Positions 22,401 to 33,654 of a stretch of DNA of 64,000 bases are shown one piece after another. The notes beneath the pieces were generated by a model. That model was not told the origin of the DNA. It worked only from the letters and a program-made list of their open reading frames with translations, and did not search any database. Source of the DNA: Ricinus communis (taxonomy: Eukaryota; Streptophyta; Magnoliopsida; Malpighiales; Euphorbiaceae); contig NC_063256.1 of assembly GCF_019578655.1 (NCBI RefSeq), positions 3,162,001-3,226,000 of the forward strand, in the 5' to 3' direction. How positions within the stretch are numbered: the stretch's first letter is position 1; each line of letters begins with the position of its first letter. The translations under genes and the position numbers were made by a program.

Positions 22401-23940
22401 TTGTCTTATTTAAGAAATTTGTGTCGTGGGCTGTGGTTTTAGAAAACAAAACGAAAGATGAAAAGAGGAACAAAAATAATTTAACTGCTTTAAATAGTTT
22501 TATTAATAAACAGCCGATTCACATTTTTCACAAACGCGTGTAGTATATAAATATTGAATTTAATTAAAATTTATTTAGTTTCAAAATAAATTATTAAAAT
22601 AAATTTTTTAAAAATGTGTAAATGAGAGAATAGAAATCTATTACCGATTAAGTAAACTTGTTTAATTAACGGTTGGGTTAAAACTCTTAAGATAAGTAAT
22701 ACTTAGGCACCCTTACACGTAAGTTATTGACCGGTTGACACTAAGATTAAGAGGGAAAACTAACCCTTTTCCAAAATGGTTTTACATACAAGTAATTAAT
22801 AAACTAATTACTCGATTTCCCGTCATTTTTCACAATTGGAAAAGAAAAAGAGAAAAACGAGGCGACTATGTCATTCATTCACCCATACTATTCAATTAAT
22901 TTCATCCATGGAGAGACCTCTAGCCTACTAACTCACAAAAAAACATGAATGATGAGGGAGACAGAGAGAGAGAGAGTAGCTGGTGTTTATTTGTTTTATT
23001 TGAATCAAGAAAGAAAGAAGGGATGATGCGTACACAAGTTTTACTGCTTCTTAGCCCAATATACATTAACATTAATTTCAAAAACCCAAATTTATATCCT
23101 TCACTTGCAAATTTTTTTTTGCAATATCTTGATTATCTTCAGACTATTTAATATGCATTGTTAGTTATTATCTCGATTATAAAGATTAATTTAATTTGAA
23201 AAATTGAAATTATATTTCTTGTTTCATAAATAAATAAATAAATTAATATATATATATATAGTTATTTATCGGTTTAATATTATTATTTTTTAATTTATAA
23301 AATTAGATTTGGGTTTCTTTATTTAAAAAATTTGTATAAATAAGATTCGATAAATAAAATTTTAATAAATAACATAATTAACAATATCATATATTAAATA
23401 TATAACATTTAGTAACTTAAAATTAAAAATGTAGAAGAGACTAACATATAAAATTTTTAAGAAATAGAATTAAAGTACAGGGAATCAATGTCCACCAATG
23501 AAATTATGAAAAATCAATGTAAAAAAAACTTTAAAAATTAATTTAGGAGACTAAATATGTGATACAGGGCATAATGAGAATCAATAAGCAGGGAACAACA
23601 GATGGGGAATAGGATACTTAGTGGCAACTCTGTTATTTCTATGTACTTACTTGAGATTTGTCATTTTGGACATTTCAAATTTTCAGGGTTGGATTAAGCT
23701 TTTTTTTTTTATAAAAAAAATAGTTTTTAGTGTATGTCCTGGAGGTTTATTTTTAATTACCAAACACCGTTAGTGTTAGTATAGTTGTTGGGAACTGAAC
23801 AACCAGTAGCTCATCTCCTACAGTTATATACTAACCACATCTTGTTCGGTTGAAATTACTAAGAAAACTACCACTTATGGTAGACTGCAACGGTTACAGT
23901 GCTTGCTAAATCCACCTTCAGCATCACCAAATTTCTGGTC

Positions 23941-26307
23941 TTACAATGCCTGAAGATTGATTTGAAGGCCCTTTTGAGGGCACACAGCGATAAGGAAAGT
24001 AGGGGAATGGACATAAGTTGGTGACAAAGTAAACCTGTAACGCTGCAGGATCATTGAGAGTGAAATCTTCGTTTCTGCCATGGCAAAGTTCATGCCTACG
24101 CAATTTCTTGGTCCCAAACCAAATGGTAGAAATGCAGCAATGTTATTCTTGGTTGCTTTAGCTATACCTTCTGCAAATCTTTCTGGTTTGAAGAGATGAG
24201 CATCTTCTCCCCAAATATCAGGGTCCTGGTGCAGTGCTAGAGGTGGAACGATTATGTCTATTCTAGATGGAGCAACTAGCTTCCCCAGTCTGCTTCCCTT
24301 TTGGACTTCCCTTATGAGATTAGTAATGGGCGCATATAACCTTAGAGTTTCGTTGACAATCATATTCATCTAGTAAAAGAAAAGAAAAGAAAAAAAAAAA
24401 AACAAAGCTCATTATATTGAATCCAGTTGTTGTTTAATAATTTCGGCTTTGAGTTGTACAGACATTATGTTTTCTGCAAGGCCAATATATATGATATGAC
24501 AGCAATAAAATAAAGTGCGTCATACTCACAATCTTCAATCTTGTGATTTCATCTGAAGTAGGAATTCGTTGGCCAAATGATTCAAGGACTTCCTGCCTTG
24601 CTTTTTCTTGCCAATCCGTGTGAATTGCTAGCAGAAAAATACACCAAGTGAGTGCACTACTGGTTGTCTCATGTCCAGCAATATAGAACGTTTTGCATTC
24701 ATCAATAAGGTCATCTATGGATATTTTCTTGCTTTCATCAGTTTCCTGGTAAGCTTTAAGGAGTACTCCAAGAAAATCACTTCCACAGCTATCTACTTCA
24801 CCCGTCTTTTCATCCTCTTCTCTCTTATTTATCATCTTAAGGACAGAGTCTCGTATGCCCTGTTCAAGTTTTTCTGATTCAGTGTCATCTTTTCTTTTCC
24901 AAAGTTTTCTGCAACAATGAGAGCGGGAAAGGTGAGCTGTAAGCATTGTATATTTTATAAAAAAGCTGCAACAACGAAAGCATCAATGTAAGCAGTTTAT
25001 AATTTTGAAAATAAAATCTAGCCAATGAATAGAAAAAAGTAGAAAAAGGTAAATACTTTATACTTTTAACACATATTTGATGCTAGTATATGTGTGTTTT
25101 AGGAGGTAGGGGAGAAGAAAGAACAAACTTACTCTATTGCACGAATTCTGACTTGATAACTATTTTTGTTAAGAATACGGGCCAGCTTCCCCAGCATGTC
25201 GAAAATGTGTTGCCCTTCCAGGTAGCTGCTTCCAAAGGCTGTCCTGGAAATTATTTCAGATGTCAATAGCTTGAATTCCTGGTACACCTCAATCTCCTTT
25301 TCTTCATTCTGCCTCCATCTTTCAAGCATCATCTCCACACTTGCAATCATCGCTGGAACCATACCCTGTATGTTTATTGATTAGAAGATGTTCTTTAAAG
25401 TTTCTCTGGTTAACTTCAGTTCAGTTAAATAAATAGATACTTGTGCAGCAACTATAACAAGAGGAAAAAAAACTACTTTCAGGTTCTCTCCATGAAATGC
25501 ATGATTGGCCAGTTTACGCTGCCTGTTCCACTTTTCTCCTGTAATTGCTACAAGTCCGTTCCCAAAGAGCTGTTTTACATATGATTCAAACTCTGGTTTT
25601 GGGTACGTTTCATCCCTATTGCTGAGTACCTCTTTAACGAGATTAGGTTCAGTGAGTACCAACTGAGGCCGAGGCCCAAGCCAACTAACGTAGTTCTTCC
25701 CTGCAACCAAATCATATAAGAAACAAACAATTAGCTAGATTACTGATCACAATTCAAAGCTTTCAACAAGGATTAAATCAAGGGTCATCGGAAGTTTTCA
25801 ATTTTATATACAACAGTTAAGGACTTCTCGACGTACGCGATTTTTTTCAAGTATCGACGTGCACAATTTTGCTGAAAATGTTGGAGGCCGTCGGCTAAAT
25901 TTGAGCTCTTAATCTTATGATTCTAGAGACGCTAAGATCACACAAAATTTACCATTCAATTCAAAAATTTAAGCTATTACAATCCATGGCCTGTTTGATC
26001 TTCTTATAGAAAAAGAAAAAATACACAGAATTAGACAATTACCATGTAGATTGATCCAAAAATAAATGTGAGGCTGAACTCTAGGTAGCAATTGATGTGA
26101 TAATTCAGTGGAACTCCGCAGGGCTTCCATTCTCATTTTGACCATATCTTGTGAGTTTCCGTAATAAAATCTGTAAGAAGGGCCTTGTATTCCCTGTGAC
26201 CTGAGTGAAGACTGAATGCGAATTGGATTCCACCATATTTCATAGAGGAACTTGATGAGAAACGATATGAAGCATACAAATATACAACTTGAAACCAAAA
26301 TTATCAT
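23941..26307 (-). CDS. CYP749A-like: Cytochrome P450, CYP749A-like, copy 4 (complete)
   Basis: Five exons, complement(join(23941..24369, 24530..24908, 25133..25365, 25477..25700, 26043..26307)), 509 residues. Motifs: N-terminal anchor MIILVSSCIF, then WWNPIRIQSSLRSQG; GEKWNRQRKLANHAFH; I-helix AGHETT; ExxR (NETLRLYAP); FKPERFAEG; heme loop FGLGPRNCVG. An in-frame ATG at 26361 would add 18 mostly polar residues before the anchor; the inner ATG matches the starts of copies 2 and 3. More diverged than copies 2 and 3 are from each other: for example the K-helix tail is LYAP where the others have LYPP. Intron 4 holds a poly-A run. Confidence 0.9.
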
Positions 26308-27467
26308 ATTTCCTGATCTAACTTCCACAAAATGTTTTATCAACCATGTACTTGCAAGCAATTCCTTTCAGTAATATAAGTGGCATGCAATCTTTGAGTT
26401 AAACGGAAGACAGAGACAAGGTTACAATCATGGACATTGCTCGCACCGTCAGGGCGGTGACATTGTCATCATTTGCTTGTTTTTTATCAATATGACAATC
26501 TTTTATCATAAAATTTGATGTTGTTGTCAAAATATATAGAAATCATTGTTTGACTTCTTGACAAGTGATAAATAGTATAAGACAGACAATGGAAGAATTA
26601 ATTAGTTGATAGTTCTGATTTTTGTCCTGACTATATTTGCTTTCGAGGATAAAGTGTAAGACAACAAGACGCGCTTTTTTGCTTTGTCCAAACTGATGAC
26701 CTATATAATATGAGGTCCATACACTACTTTAGCGTCTGAAAGTTTTTATAGATTATTTTATTATGTAATGTGCTACAGCTAAGCTGGAAGATACTTTAGT
26801 AGTTCTGCCTATTTTGGATGAATAAAAAAAACTTTTAGAATATAATAATTATTTTCTGAATTAAGGAGTGCGATCCCCATTTCACTTTATTCAATAAATA
26901 TATATGCACATGATGAATAACAGTAAGTCTATCATATAATCAACGTCCATCTCAAAACTGGGAGCCTTATTTAACTACTCTCTTACCTGATTTATTCTGC
27001 GAATAGCTTCTTCTTGCTCGAGACTAGAACCTTTTATCACGACTTCTGTCTGTTGCATACCTTCACCTACTATTGTTTGAATAGCATTTTTTGTTGCTGT
27101 TTGAGCTACAAATGGCGCTCCTCAACCTTTTGACTAGTTCAACAAATAAGAAAAGAACAACTCATAAAATAAAATAAAATAAAAATTCAAATTAAAGAGA
27201 CACGTATCATAATGAAATTAGAAAAACCTGAAATCATATATTAGGAATTGGTTTTATCATAAAGTCACTTTGATACAGGAAAACTTTCTTTTATTAATAA
27301 AATCTGGACGTTTGCTTGACTCGTCATCAGGATCTCGAAGGTCCCCTTTTCGGAATTAGGAGACCATGCATGATCATCACCCCTCAAGTACAATAATTTT
27401 CCCAAACCTGTCTGTATAAAATCATACACATGCAACATTGTAAAGCAGATAACTATGATGCATTCAC
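26308..27467. other. Spacer between P450 copy 4 and the P450 pseudogene
   Basis: Non-coding AT-rich sequence containing the promoter region of copy 4 and the probable plastid-derived fragment at 26994-27131. The missing exons 4 and 5 of the degenerate P450 would be expected here and are not found. Confidence 0.5.
26994..27131 (-). pseudogene. rps11: Probable plastid rps11 fragment in nuclear DNA
   Basis: One minus-strand frame reads GAPFVAQTATKNAIQTIV, then GEGMQQTEVVIKGSSLEQEE and AIRRINQ. This follows the plastid ribosomal protein S11 stretch that I know as (G)TPFAAQTA.NAIR..V..GMQ.AEVMIKGPGLGRD and AIRRSG. Only about 45 codons are present, with substitutions and a short internal deletion before AIRR, so it is an old fragment. 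Recognition rests on memory of the family; a nuclear or mitochondrial S11 source is possible. Confidence 0.5.
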
Positions 27468-28353
27468 CTGATACCAGGTAGCCTAAATTTTATTGCATTT
27501 TCTGTTTATTATAACGGAGAATTTTGTTATCATGTCAAAAATGTTATATGTTTCCTTCTATGTAACTACTTCCAAAAGCAGTCCTAGAAATTACTTCAGA
27601 GGCTAACAACTTAAATTCCTCATCCACCTCAATCTCACTGCCAGTGTGATCTTTCCACCTCTCTAACATCACTAGCAACGTACCTGAATCATATTCTGCA
27701 AAGTTAACCTTTTTCGCAATTACTGAAAGACTTGCATAGACATTGAAATTATCCCTTTATTGCAGGTACAAACATCATCAATGCAACTATCTAATATAAT
27801 TTGATAGCAGAAACTTACTTCTAAGCTGTCAGCATAGAAAGCAAAGTTGGTCAATTTTCTCATCTTAAACCATTTTTCGCTATCATTCAGAATCTCTTTA
27901 ACTAGCTCTGGCTCTAAAATAACATAATGAGCTCTAGGTCCCAGCCCAACAAAGAAAATTCACCCCCAGCAAATATACATTGAAACCGATATTAAAACAT
28001 TAAAACATAAGATCTTGGTTAGCATTTCTTGTTTGTTTTTTGTTCTATTTTTTACCATAAGTCTTGATCTACGAGTGAAAATGAGGTGGATTCTTGAATA
28101 CGTTTTGTGAGATAGAACCTTCAAGGATCTGCTCTTTGGATCCCTTTTTATTAATTTTGATAATTTCTTTGGAGTTTCCATATAAGAATCTGTAAGAAGG
28201 GCCTTTGATTCCTTGTGAAAAGATCAAACACTGTATGCATATTGGAGTCCACCATACTTTGGGAACCCATTCTTTATTGTATCTAACTATAATGCTAAAA
28301 TTTTTGGTGAAATTTGGTTGAAGAGGAAAGAACTCAGTACAGTCAACAGCCAA
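27468..28353 (-). pseudogene. Degenerate P450, CYP749A-like, copy 5
   Basis: Only equivalents of exons 1-3 remain. Exon 1 (28056..28353) keeps VWWTPICIQCL and QGIKGPSYRFLYGNSKEI but carries a TAG at 28069-28071 in place of the conserved Trp of HIYSW. Exon 2 (about 27832-27960) keeps GPRAHYVILEPELVKEILN and WFKMRKLTNFAFYADSLE but lacks about 30 residues between them and has a TGA near its start. Exon 3 (about 27468-27680) keeps MLERWKDHTGSEIEVDEEF and EVISRTAFGSSYIEG and is then frameshifted. The I-helix, ExxR and heme-binding exons are absent. Non-functional. Confidence 0.85.
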
Positions 28354-28783
28354 GAGTGTTCATAAAACGAAAGCAACTAAAATTTGATGAATTACCATTT
28401 GCCCCTCATTTTATATCATAATTACTGATTGAATCCTCAATGTTTTTTTTTTGGATTTTTGGATTTATAAGAGGTCCAAATCCAACGGGCTATAAATTAT
28501 AGGCGTTTTATTTTATAAAAATAAAGAATAGAAGCAGATCATGGCAAATCCTATCAACACAAGCAAAATATACTTATTAAAAATCACCGTGGCAAATATT
28601 AAGGAATTAATTTTTATCGAGGTGATCTTTACTTTTGCTTCGAGTCCATCGATCAGGCTTCTGTAATTAATAGGGATTAATTCACCTGGAAATTATTAAT
28701 TTCATTGAGTAGTGATATGCTCTCCTCTCCAGGCTTCCTTTGAGTTAGATCATGACTGTCGAGTTTCCTAAACTCGCTCTATG

Positions 28784-28797
28784 TATATATATATATA
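28784..28797 (+). promoter_or_regulatory. TATA-like run upstream of the MGCC small-protein gene
   Basis: A TATATATATATATA run 63-76 bases before the ATG at 28860. The related gene at 43232 has a TATATATA about 80 bases upstream, which supports a promoter role. As a pure TA repeat it could be chance. Confidence 0.4.
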
Positions 28798-28859
28798 CAC
28801 ACACACTCATACATGCAGCCTATTTTCATCAAGGAAAACCAAATACTTGAGAAAAATAT

Positions 28860-29012
28860 ATGGGTTGCTGTGAAAGCATAGAACGTGATAAGAATCAAGA
28901 CGCTCGGACCAGACATGAAGACATTGACAGAGAAAGAGCTGATGTGTTCATTGCAATTGCTGCAGTAGCAGGAGCAACTTTTCTGGCTCATCTCTTTTCA
29001 GGTTCAACTTAA
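28860..29012 (+). CDS. Small MGCC protein with predicted membrane segment (50 aa)
   Basis: A 50-residue open frame starting MGCCESIERDK and ending HLFSGST. Gly2 followed by Cys3 and Cys4 fits N-myristoylation with palmitoylation; the middle is charged (residues 7-27) and residues 28-46 are hydrophobic (VFIAIAAVAGATFLAHLF). Function unknown. The fused protein at 43232 shares the layout: an MGxxES start, a charged stretch, then an Ala/Gly-rich hydrophobic segment. The 3' flanks of the two loci are also related (29000-29340 and 42270-42580). A CAG/GT at the end of the hydrophobic segment could be a splice donor, but the frame stops 12 bases later without needing one. Confidence 0.55.
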   Translation: MGCCESIERDKNQDARTRHEDIDRERADVFIAIAAVAGATFLAHLFSGST

Positions 29013-30382
29013 TTTTAATACTACCTTTTTTATTTACTTTGTTTTGCATGAGGGATTCATTTGACAAGGATTGAAAACAATACCTGTTTTATTTCTCTGA
29101 TTTCATAATTTTTTATGCTTAAATGTCCCTCTATGATTTAACGATATGAGAATTTATACAATTCTAATGCTCTTAAATGATAGGATGGATTGAAATAAAA
29201 CTATCGATAATTCTCTTTATTTTTATTTCTTTTTTTCCTGAGGAAGACAATTTTCAATAACTCAACAACATATAATTTAGGAATAATGGCTGTATAGTAC
29301 AACCTCATGAAATTTCTTTATTTTTTAAAAGTAACAATCCAACGTACAACCATCAAGCTATCAATTCATAAGACATATGGGTAATTGGTTCAACATGAGA
29401 ATCGACTTTTGCCTTTGTTTCTTTGAAAATTGTAGCAAAATTAAACTTATCTTAAAATTAGGAAGTCAGCAAAGAAGTTTTGAAAAATCTTAAAAAATCA
29501 AATATCTTCTTTAGCTAAAAATGGCAATAAGTTAGCTCATAGTTGGCCAAAAAGCCCAATATGATCATTCTTTCAAGTAAGAGTATATTCAATATGTAAA
29601 TTATTTATCCATTAGCTAATGTTATTATTTATTTGAAAACTAAAAAAAGAATATAACAACAATTAGTTGATGGTTGATAGAATAAAAGCTATATTTAATT
29701 CAGGATAAGATTTATTTTAAATAATAAGAGTAATTATTTCCACGTTATTTTTCTGTATTATAATTATAAAAATTGTTATATAATTCTGGCATACCTCCAA
29801 ATAATTAAAAAAATAAAAAATAAAAAGCCTCAACAATATTGATATTATATCTCGGGTCACAAATTCCATTCAACATCGTCTGCTTTGGTACTGGTACCCA
29901 CCATCAATAATTTTATAAATATATTTTTCCATTAATAAAAAAAAAAAAAAGTTATTGTCAAGAAAAAGAAAAAGAAGTGTATTTATTGTATTAAATTGTT
30001 GACTTAAAACACATCAGGTTTTCAAGTTTTGGTATTAGCTTTTGAAGAATGATAGGTGTAATAGATTATTGTATAAAAAGTATTATAAAGGTTAATTAAA
30101 TAATTATTTTTCTATGGTCTTGACCAGTTTTATTTTACTTTTACTTTTATGAATACATAATTAGTTATTAAAATATTAACTTGATAAATTCTTACAGCAA
30201 TCATTTTCATCATCTATTAGTCTCCCCATTTTCTGTGCGTCTCATGGAAGCTTGAAACATTAGCAGACAGAAAAATTCTCTGTTTTAGTATTTCTAGCAC
30301 ATTTGCACTTGAAACCATCAACAGAGTTGTTGAACGACTTTAGCCGTCTCAGACTGATAATATCCACTGGAGCTCTCCTTCA
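29013..30382. other. Spacer upstream of the first receptor kinase
   Basis: AT-rich non-coding DNA. The first 340 bases are similar to 42270-42580. The last 200 bases form the presumed promoter and 5' UTR of the receptor kinase gene. No gene, RNA or element is recognised. Confidence 0.5.
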
Positions 30383-32674
30383 ATGAACTACTGGTATTGC
30401 TCAATCATAACCCATTTATGTTTCTACTTAATATTTAATTCTACTATCTGTGAATCCAACAATATTTCTTCGAACACTTGCTTGGATAAACTTGTGCTGA
30501 ATTGCGGATCTTCCGGATCTTCATCTTTCAACGGAAAGTATTGGATTGGTGATGTAGGCTCAAAGTTCATTCCTGCAGATTCTGACAGAACAACTATTTC
30601 TGCTGCTTCAACTCCAATTAACGAAAAAGTGCCCCAGATCCCATACTTAACTGCACGCCTCTGTCGTTTTCGATTTGCCTATGCATTCCCTTTCTCTCCT
30701 GGGTACAAATTCATCCGCCTTCACTTCTATCCGGCTTCTTATTCTGGCCTTGACCGCAATTCTAAGGCCTCTTTCTCGGTGGTCTCTGGCAAGTACACTC
30801 TCCTGAACAACTTTAGCCCTTCTCCAGTGGCTAGTACTTCAAAATTAGCTTATTTCACTAAAGAATTCGTTGTTAACTTGAAGGAGAACCTATTGAACAT
30901 CACTTTTATCCCATCTCCTAAAGCTTATGCTTTTGTCAATGGATTAGAAATTTACAACCTTCCCTCCAATTTCTACAATTATTCTGCTCACAATGATCCT
31001 GCCTTTGAGATGCTACACAGAGTGAATGTCGGGGGAAGTGAGTTCATTGAAAGTATTTGGCCGGACGACTCCAGCTACATTTTGGGCTTCATGAGTGGTC
31101 AGGTCATTCATACGCTTGAAGATACACAGGACTCATGGAACATGTCAGAGTATGCTGTCCCTACACTCCTATATGCATCAGCCAGGACAATGGACGTCGA
31201 TGACGCTATTAGTATGACCTACAACCTAACTTGGACATTCTTTATTGATTCGGGTTTCAAATATCTTGTCAGGCTTCATTTTTGTGAGATCTCTTACGAG
31301 GTAACGGGGGTGAATCAGAGAGTTTTCACAGTTTATATTAACAATAGGACGGTAGAGAATAGTTTGGATGTAGTTGCTTTGGCTGGAGCACCATTAGTTG
31401 CAATTTACAGAGATTATATTGTTATGGTTCCACAAGGAACAGGAGAGAAGCAGGATTTGTGGCTAGCTTTGCACCCCAACACAGAATCAAAACCCATGTT
31501 CAAGAATGCAATTCTAAATGGTGTTGAGATTATGAAATTTAGTGACGCGAATAACAATCTTGCACCTTATTTTCAACCAGAAATTGGAATAAGAAAGAAG
31601 AAGATTCTACTTATTGTTATTCTTGGAGGCATTTTAGGCTGTCTCGGTGGGAGTTTTATTTGTTGCTACTTTGTATACCGGTGTACAAAAAGGAAATCTT
31701 TCTGTTCCAGAGACCATAGCCAAAGAAACTCAAAAAGGCCATTGATAACACAATCAGGGAACTGCCGTGAGTTCAAATTGGTCGATATGAGAGTAGCCAC
31801 CAACAATTTCAGTGAAGCTCTAGTGATTGGTGTGGGTGGTTTTGGGAAGGTTTACAAGGGTCTGATAGATGGAGGAACCATCCAAGTAGCCGTCAAGCGC
31901 AAACATTCAGCCTCCCATCAAGGATTTCAAGAGTTTCTAACTGAGATTAATTTGTTGTCAGCATTTCGTCACACAAACCTTGTATCCCTTCTTGGCTTCT
32001 GCCAGGAGGACAACGAACTAATTCTAGTCTATGATTACATGTCCCATGGCACTCTCCGTGATTATCTCTACAAGAAAGACAATTCACCATTATCGTGGAA
32101 TCAAAGGCTCAAGATTTGCATAGGTGCTGCCCGAGGATTGCACTATCTTCACACTGGAACAAAGCATTCAATCATTCATAGAGACATCAAGTCCACCAAC
32201 ATATTGTTGGATGATGAATGGGTGGCTAAGGTCTCAGATTTTGGACTGTCGAGAATAGGCCCGACTACAGCATCGCGTAGCCATGTTAAAACTGAGGTGA
32301 AGGGTACTTTTGGCTATCTGGACCCTGTTTATTATCGAACTAGAACACTGAGTAAGAAATCAGATGTTTACTCTTTCGGTGTGCTGCTGCTAGAAGTGCT
32401 TTGTGCAAGACCAGCTATAGTGGAAGGAGAGGAACATAAGGTTAGTTTGGCTGAATGGGCTCTGCATTATCATCAAAGTGGCGCTATTGATTTCATCGTC
32501 GATCCTTTCCTAAGAGGAAAAATTACTTTTGAGTCTATGACCAATTTCGTTGAAATTGCGGTCAAGTGCTTGGCCGATCAGCGAGCCCAACGGCCATTGA
32601 TGAGTGATGTTCTTTACGGTCTGGAGCTGTCATTGCAATTACAGGAGAGAGCTGATGCTGACAAGGAAGTATAG
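30383..32674 (+). CDS. CrRLK1L (FERONIA-type) malectin-like receptor kinase, copy 1
   Basis: Single-exon 763-residue receptor kinase at the plasma membrane. Order: signal peptide (about 1-24), tandem malectin-like ectodomain starting near LVLNCGSSGSSSFNGKYW (about 35-390) with several N-glycosylation sites, one transmembrane segment (about 406-432), then a Ser/Thr-Tyr kinase domain (about 475-745). Kinase motifs: glycine loop GVGGFGKVYKG near 481, VAVKRK lysine, HRDIKSTN near 597, DFGLSR near 618, activation-segment GTFGYLDPVYY and SDVYSFGVLLLEVLC. All catalytic residues are present, so it is probably an active RD kinase. Family members sense cell-wall polymers and RALF peptides; the ligand here is unknown. 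The intronless structure is usual for the family. A tandem paralogue follows 1 kb downstream. Confidence 0.93.
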   Translation: MNYWYCSIITHLCFYLIFNSTICESNNISSNTCLDKLVLNCGSSGSSSFNGKYWIGDVGSKFIPADSDRTTISAASTPINEKVPQIPYLTARLCRFRFAYAFPFSPGYKFIRLHFYPASYSGLDRNSKASFSVVSGKYTLLNNFSPSPVASTSKLAYFTKEFVVNLKENLLNITFIPSPKAYAFVNGLEIYNLPSNFYNYSAHNDPAFEMLHRVNVGGSEFIESIWPDDSSYILGFMSGQVIHTLEDTQDSWNMSEYAVPTLLYASARTMDVDDAISMTYNLTWTFFIDSGFKYLVRLHFCEISYEVTGVNQRVFTVYINNRTVENSLDVVALAGAPLVAIYRDYIVMVPQGTGEKQDLWLALHPNTESKPMFKNAILNGVEIMKFSDANNNLAPYFQPEIGIRKKKILLIVILGGILGCLGGSFICCYFVYRCTKRKSFCSRDHSQRNSKRPLITQSGNCREFKLVDMRVATNNFSEALVIGVGGFGKVYKGLIDGGTIQVAVKRKHSASHQGFQEFLTEINLLSAFRHTNLVSLLGFCQEDNELILVYDYMSHGTLRDYLYKKDNSPLSWNQRLKICIGAARGLHYLHTGTKHSIIHRDIKSTNILLDDEWVAKVSDFGLSRIGPTTASRSHVKTEVKGTFGYLDPVYYRTRTLSKKSDVYSFGVLLLEVLCARPAIVEGEEHKVSLAEWALHYHQSGAIDFIVDPFLRGKITFESMTNFVEIAVKCLADQRAQRPLMSDVLYGLELSLQLQERADADKEV

Positions 32675-33654
32675 TATTACTAAATGAGTGGTGCATAATC
32701 ATTCAGAATAGATTTGAAAAATACCGAGTTCCGCGGGTCAATTGTAAAGTCTTTGGAAATGGCTATTACATTGAACATCCTTTTTCTTCAGATTGTTCGA
32801 TGATATGGGAACTGTAGTTTCATGATTTCCAATGGAAATTCTTGATTAGAGGAGCATGATGAATCCAAAGCAAAAGAAAAATTACATGGTTTCTTAAGAT
32901 TTAGCGTCATAATTTGTTTACAAGGTCCATATTTCAGTTTAAGGAAGACTTCAGATTGCTCACTCTTCCTATTTGTACATATATAAACTCTTTTTATTCT
33001 TGCTGATACTTTAATCTAATGAAGTTGCTTTGATTTCAAAGAAAAGAAAAACTCGTGTTATTCTATATTTATAAAAGACTTATCATTTATTGTCTTAATA
33101 GTTAAAATATCAAATTAGAGACATTTAGGAGGATCCTGACGGGTATTAAATCCTCAACTACCGGTGGTCCAAGACATTTTTTCTATTTCGTGATACTGTA
33201 CTATATAAAAATTAATATAACAGGCGTCAAAGTCTAAATCTTTGATTCACAAAAAAGAAAAAGAAAAGTTTAAATCTTTGAGCCGGAACAACCAGAGGTG
33301 ATTAATAATCACCGTCTTTGGAAAATCTTGCTTAGTTTTATGTTAGCATTGACCTATACAAGAGAAGAGCCCAACATGATGCCACTATGATAGCTTGAAC
33401 CACAACTGTCGATTATTGACTAATCGCGCGGGTCAGTCAGCCGCGTGAATAGATTTTATAAATAAAGCAGAGGGAGACTTTTTTTTCTCTTCTTCTTCTG
33501 CATGTGTTGGAGAATTCATCATCTGTCGGAATCATGTCTCCAGGTCAGCATTAGTTAATAGCCCACCAAGTAACAAAAATAGAAAATATCTTAGACCGCA
33601 AAAGAAGACCAGAAAAGAAGGAAAAGAAAAAAGAGAAATAGAAAATCATCCACC
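32675..33654. other. Spacer between the two receptor kinase genes
   Basis: Contains the 3' UTR of the first gene (an AATCTAATGAAG-type poly-A region near 33010) and the promoter of the second. A TTGAC W-box core lies near 33415. No coding signal. Confidence 0.5.
33457..33464 (+). promoter_or_regulatory. TATA box candidate of receptor kinase copy 2
   Basis: TATAAATA about 190 bases before the ATG, followed by an A/G-rich leader that fits a 5' UTR. Confidence 0.45.

Larger units (their letters stand above)
21229..23940. other. AT-rich spacer with Helitron-like fragments
   Basis: No gene is supported. Two stretches (about 21330-21585 and 22225-22400) are related to each other and to the reverse complement of the first 250 bases of the Helitron-like element at 52773. 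The open frame at 22945-23151 contains a GA run and shows no family motif. The rest is low-complexity AT sequence with TA runs. Confidence 0.55.

Noticed and set aside
22945..23151. 68-codon open frame starting MNDEGDRERE
   Set aside because: Contains a GA simple repeat and AT-rich tail, with no paralogue or motif.
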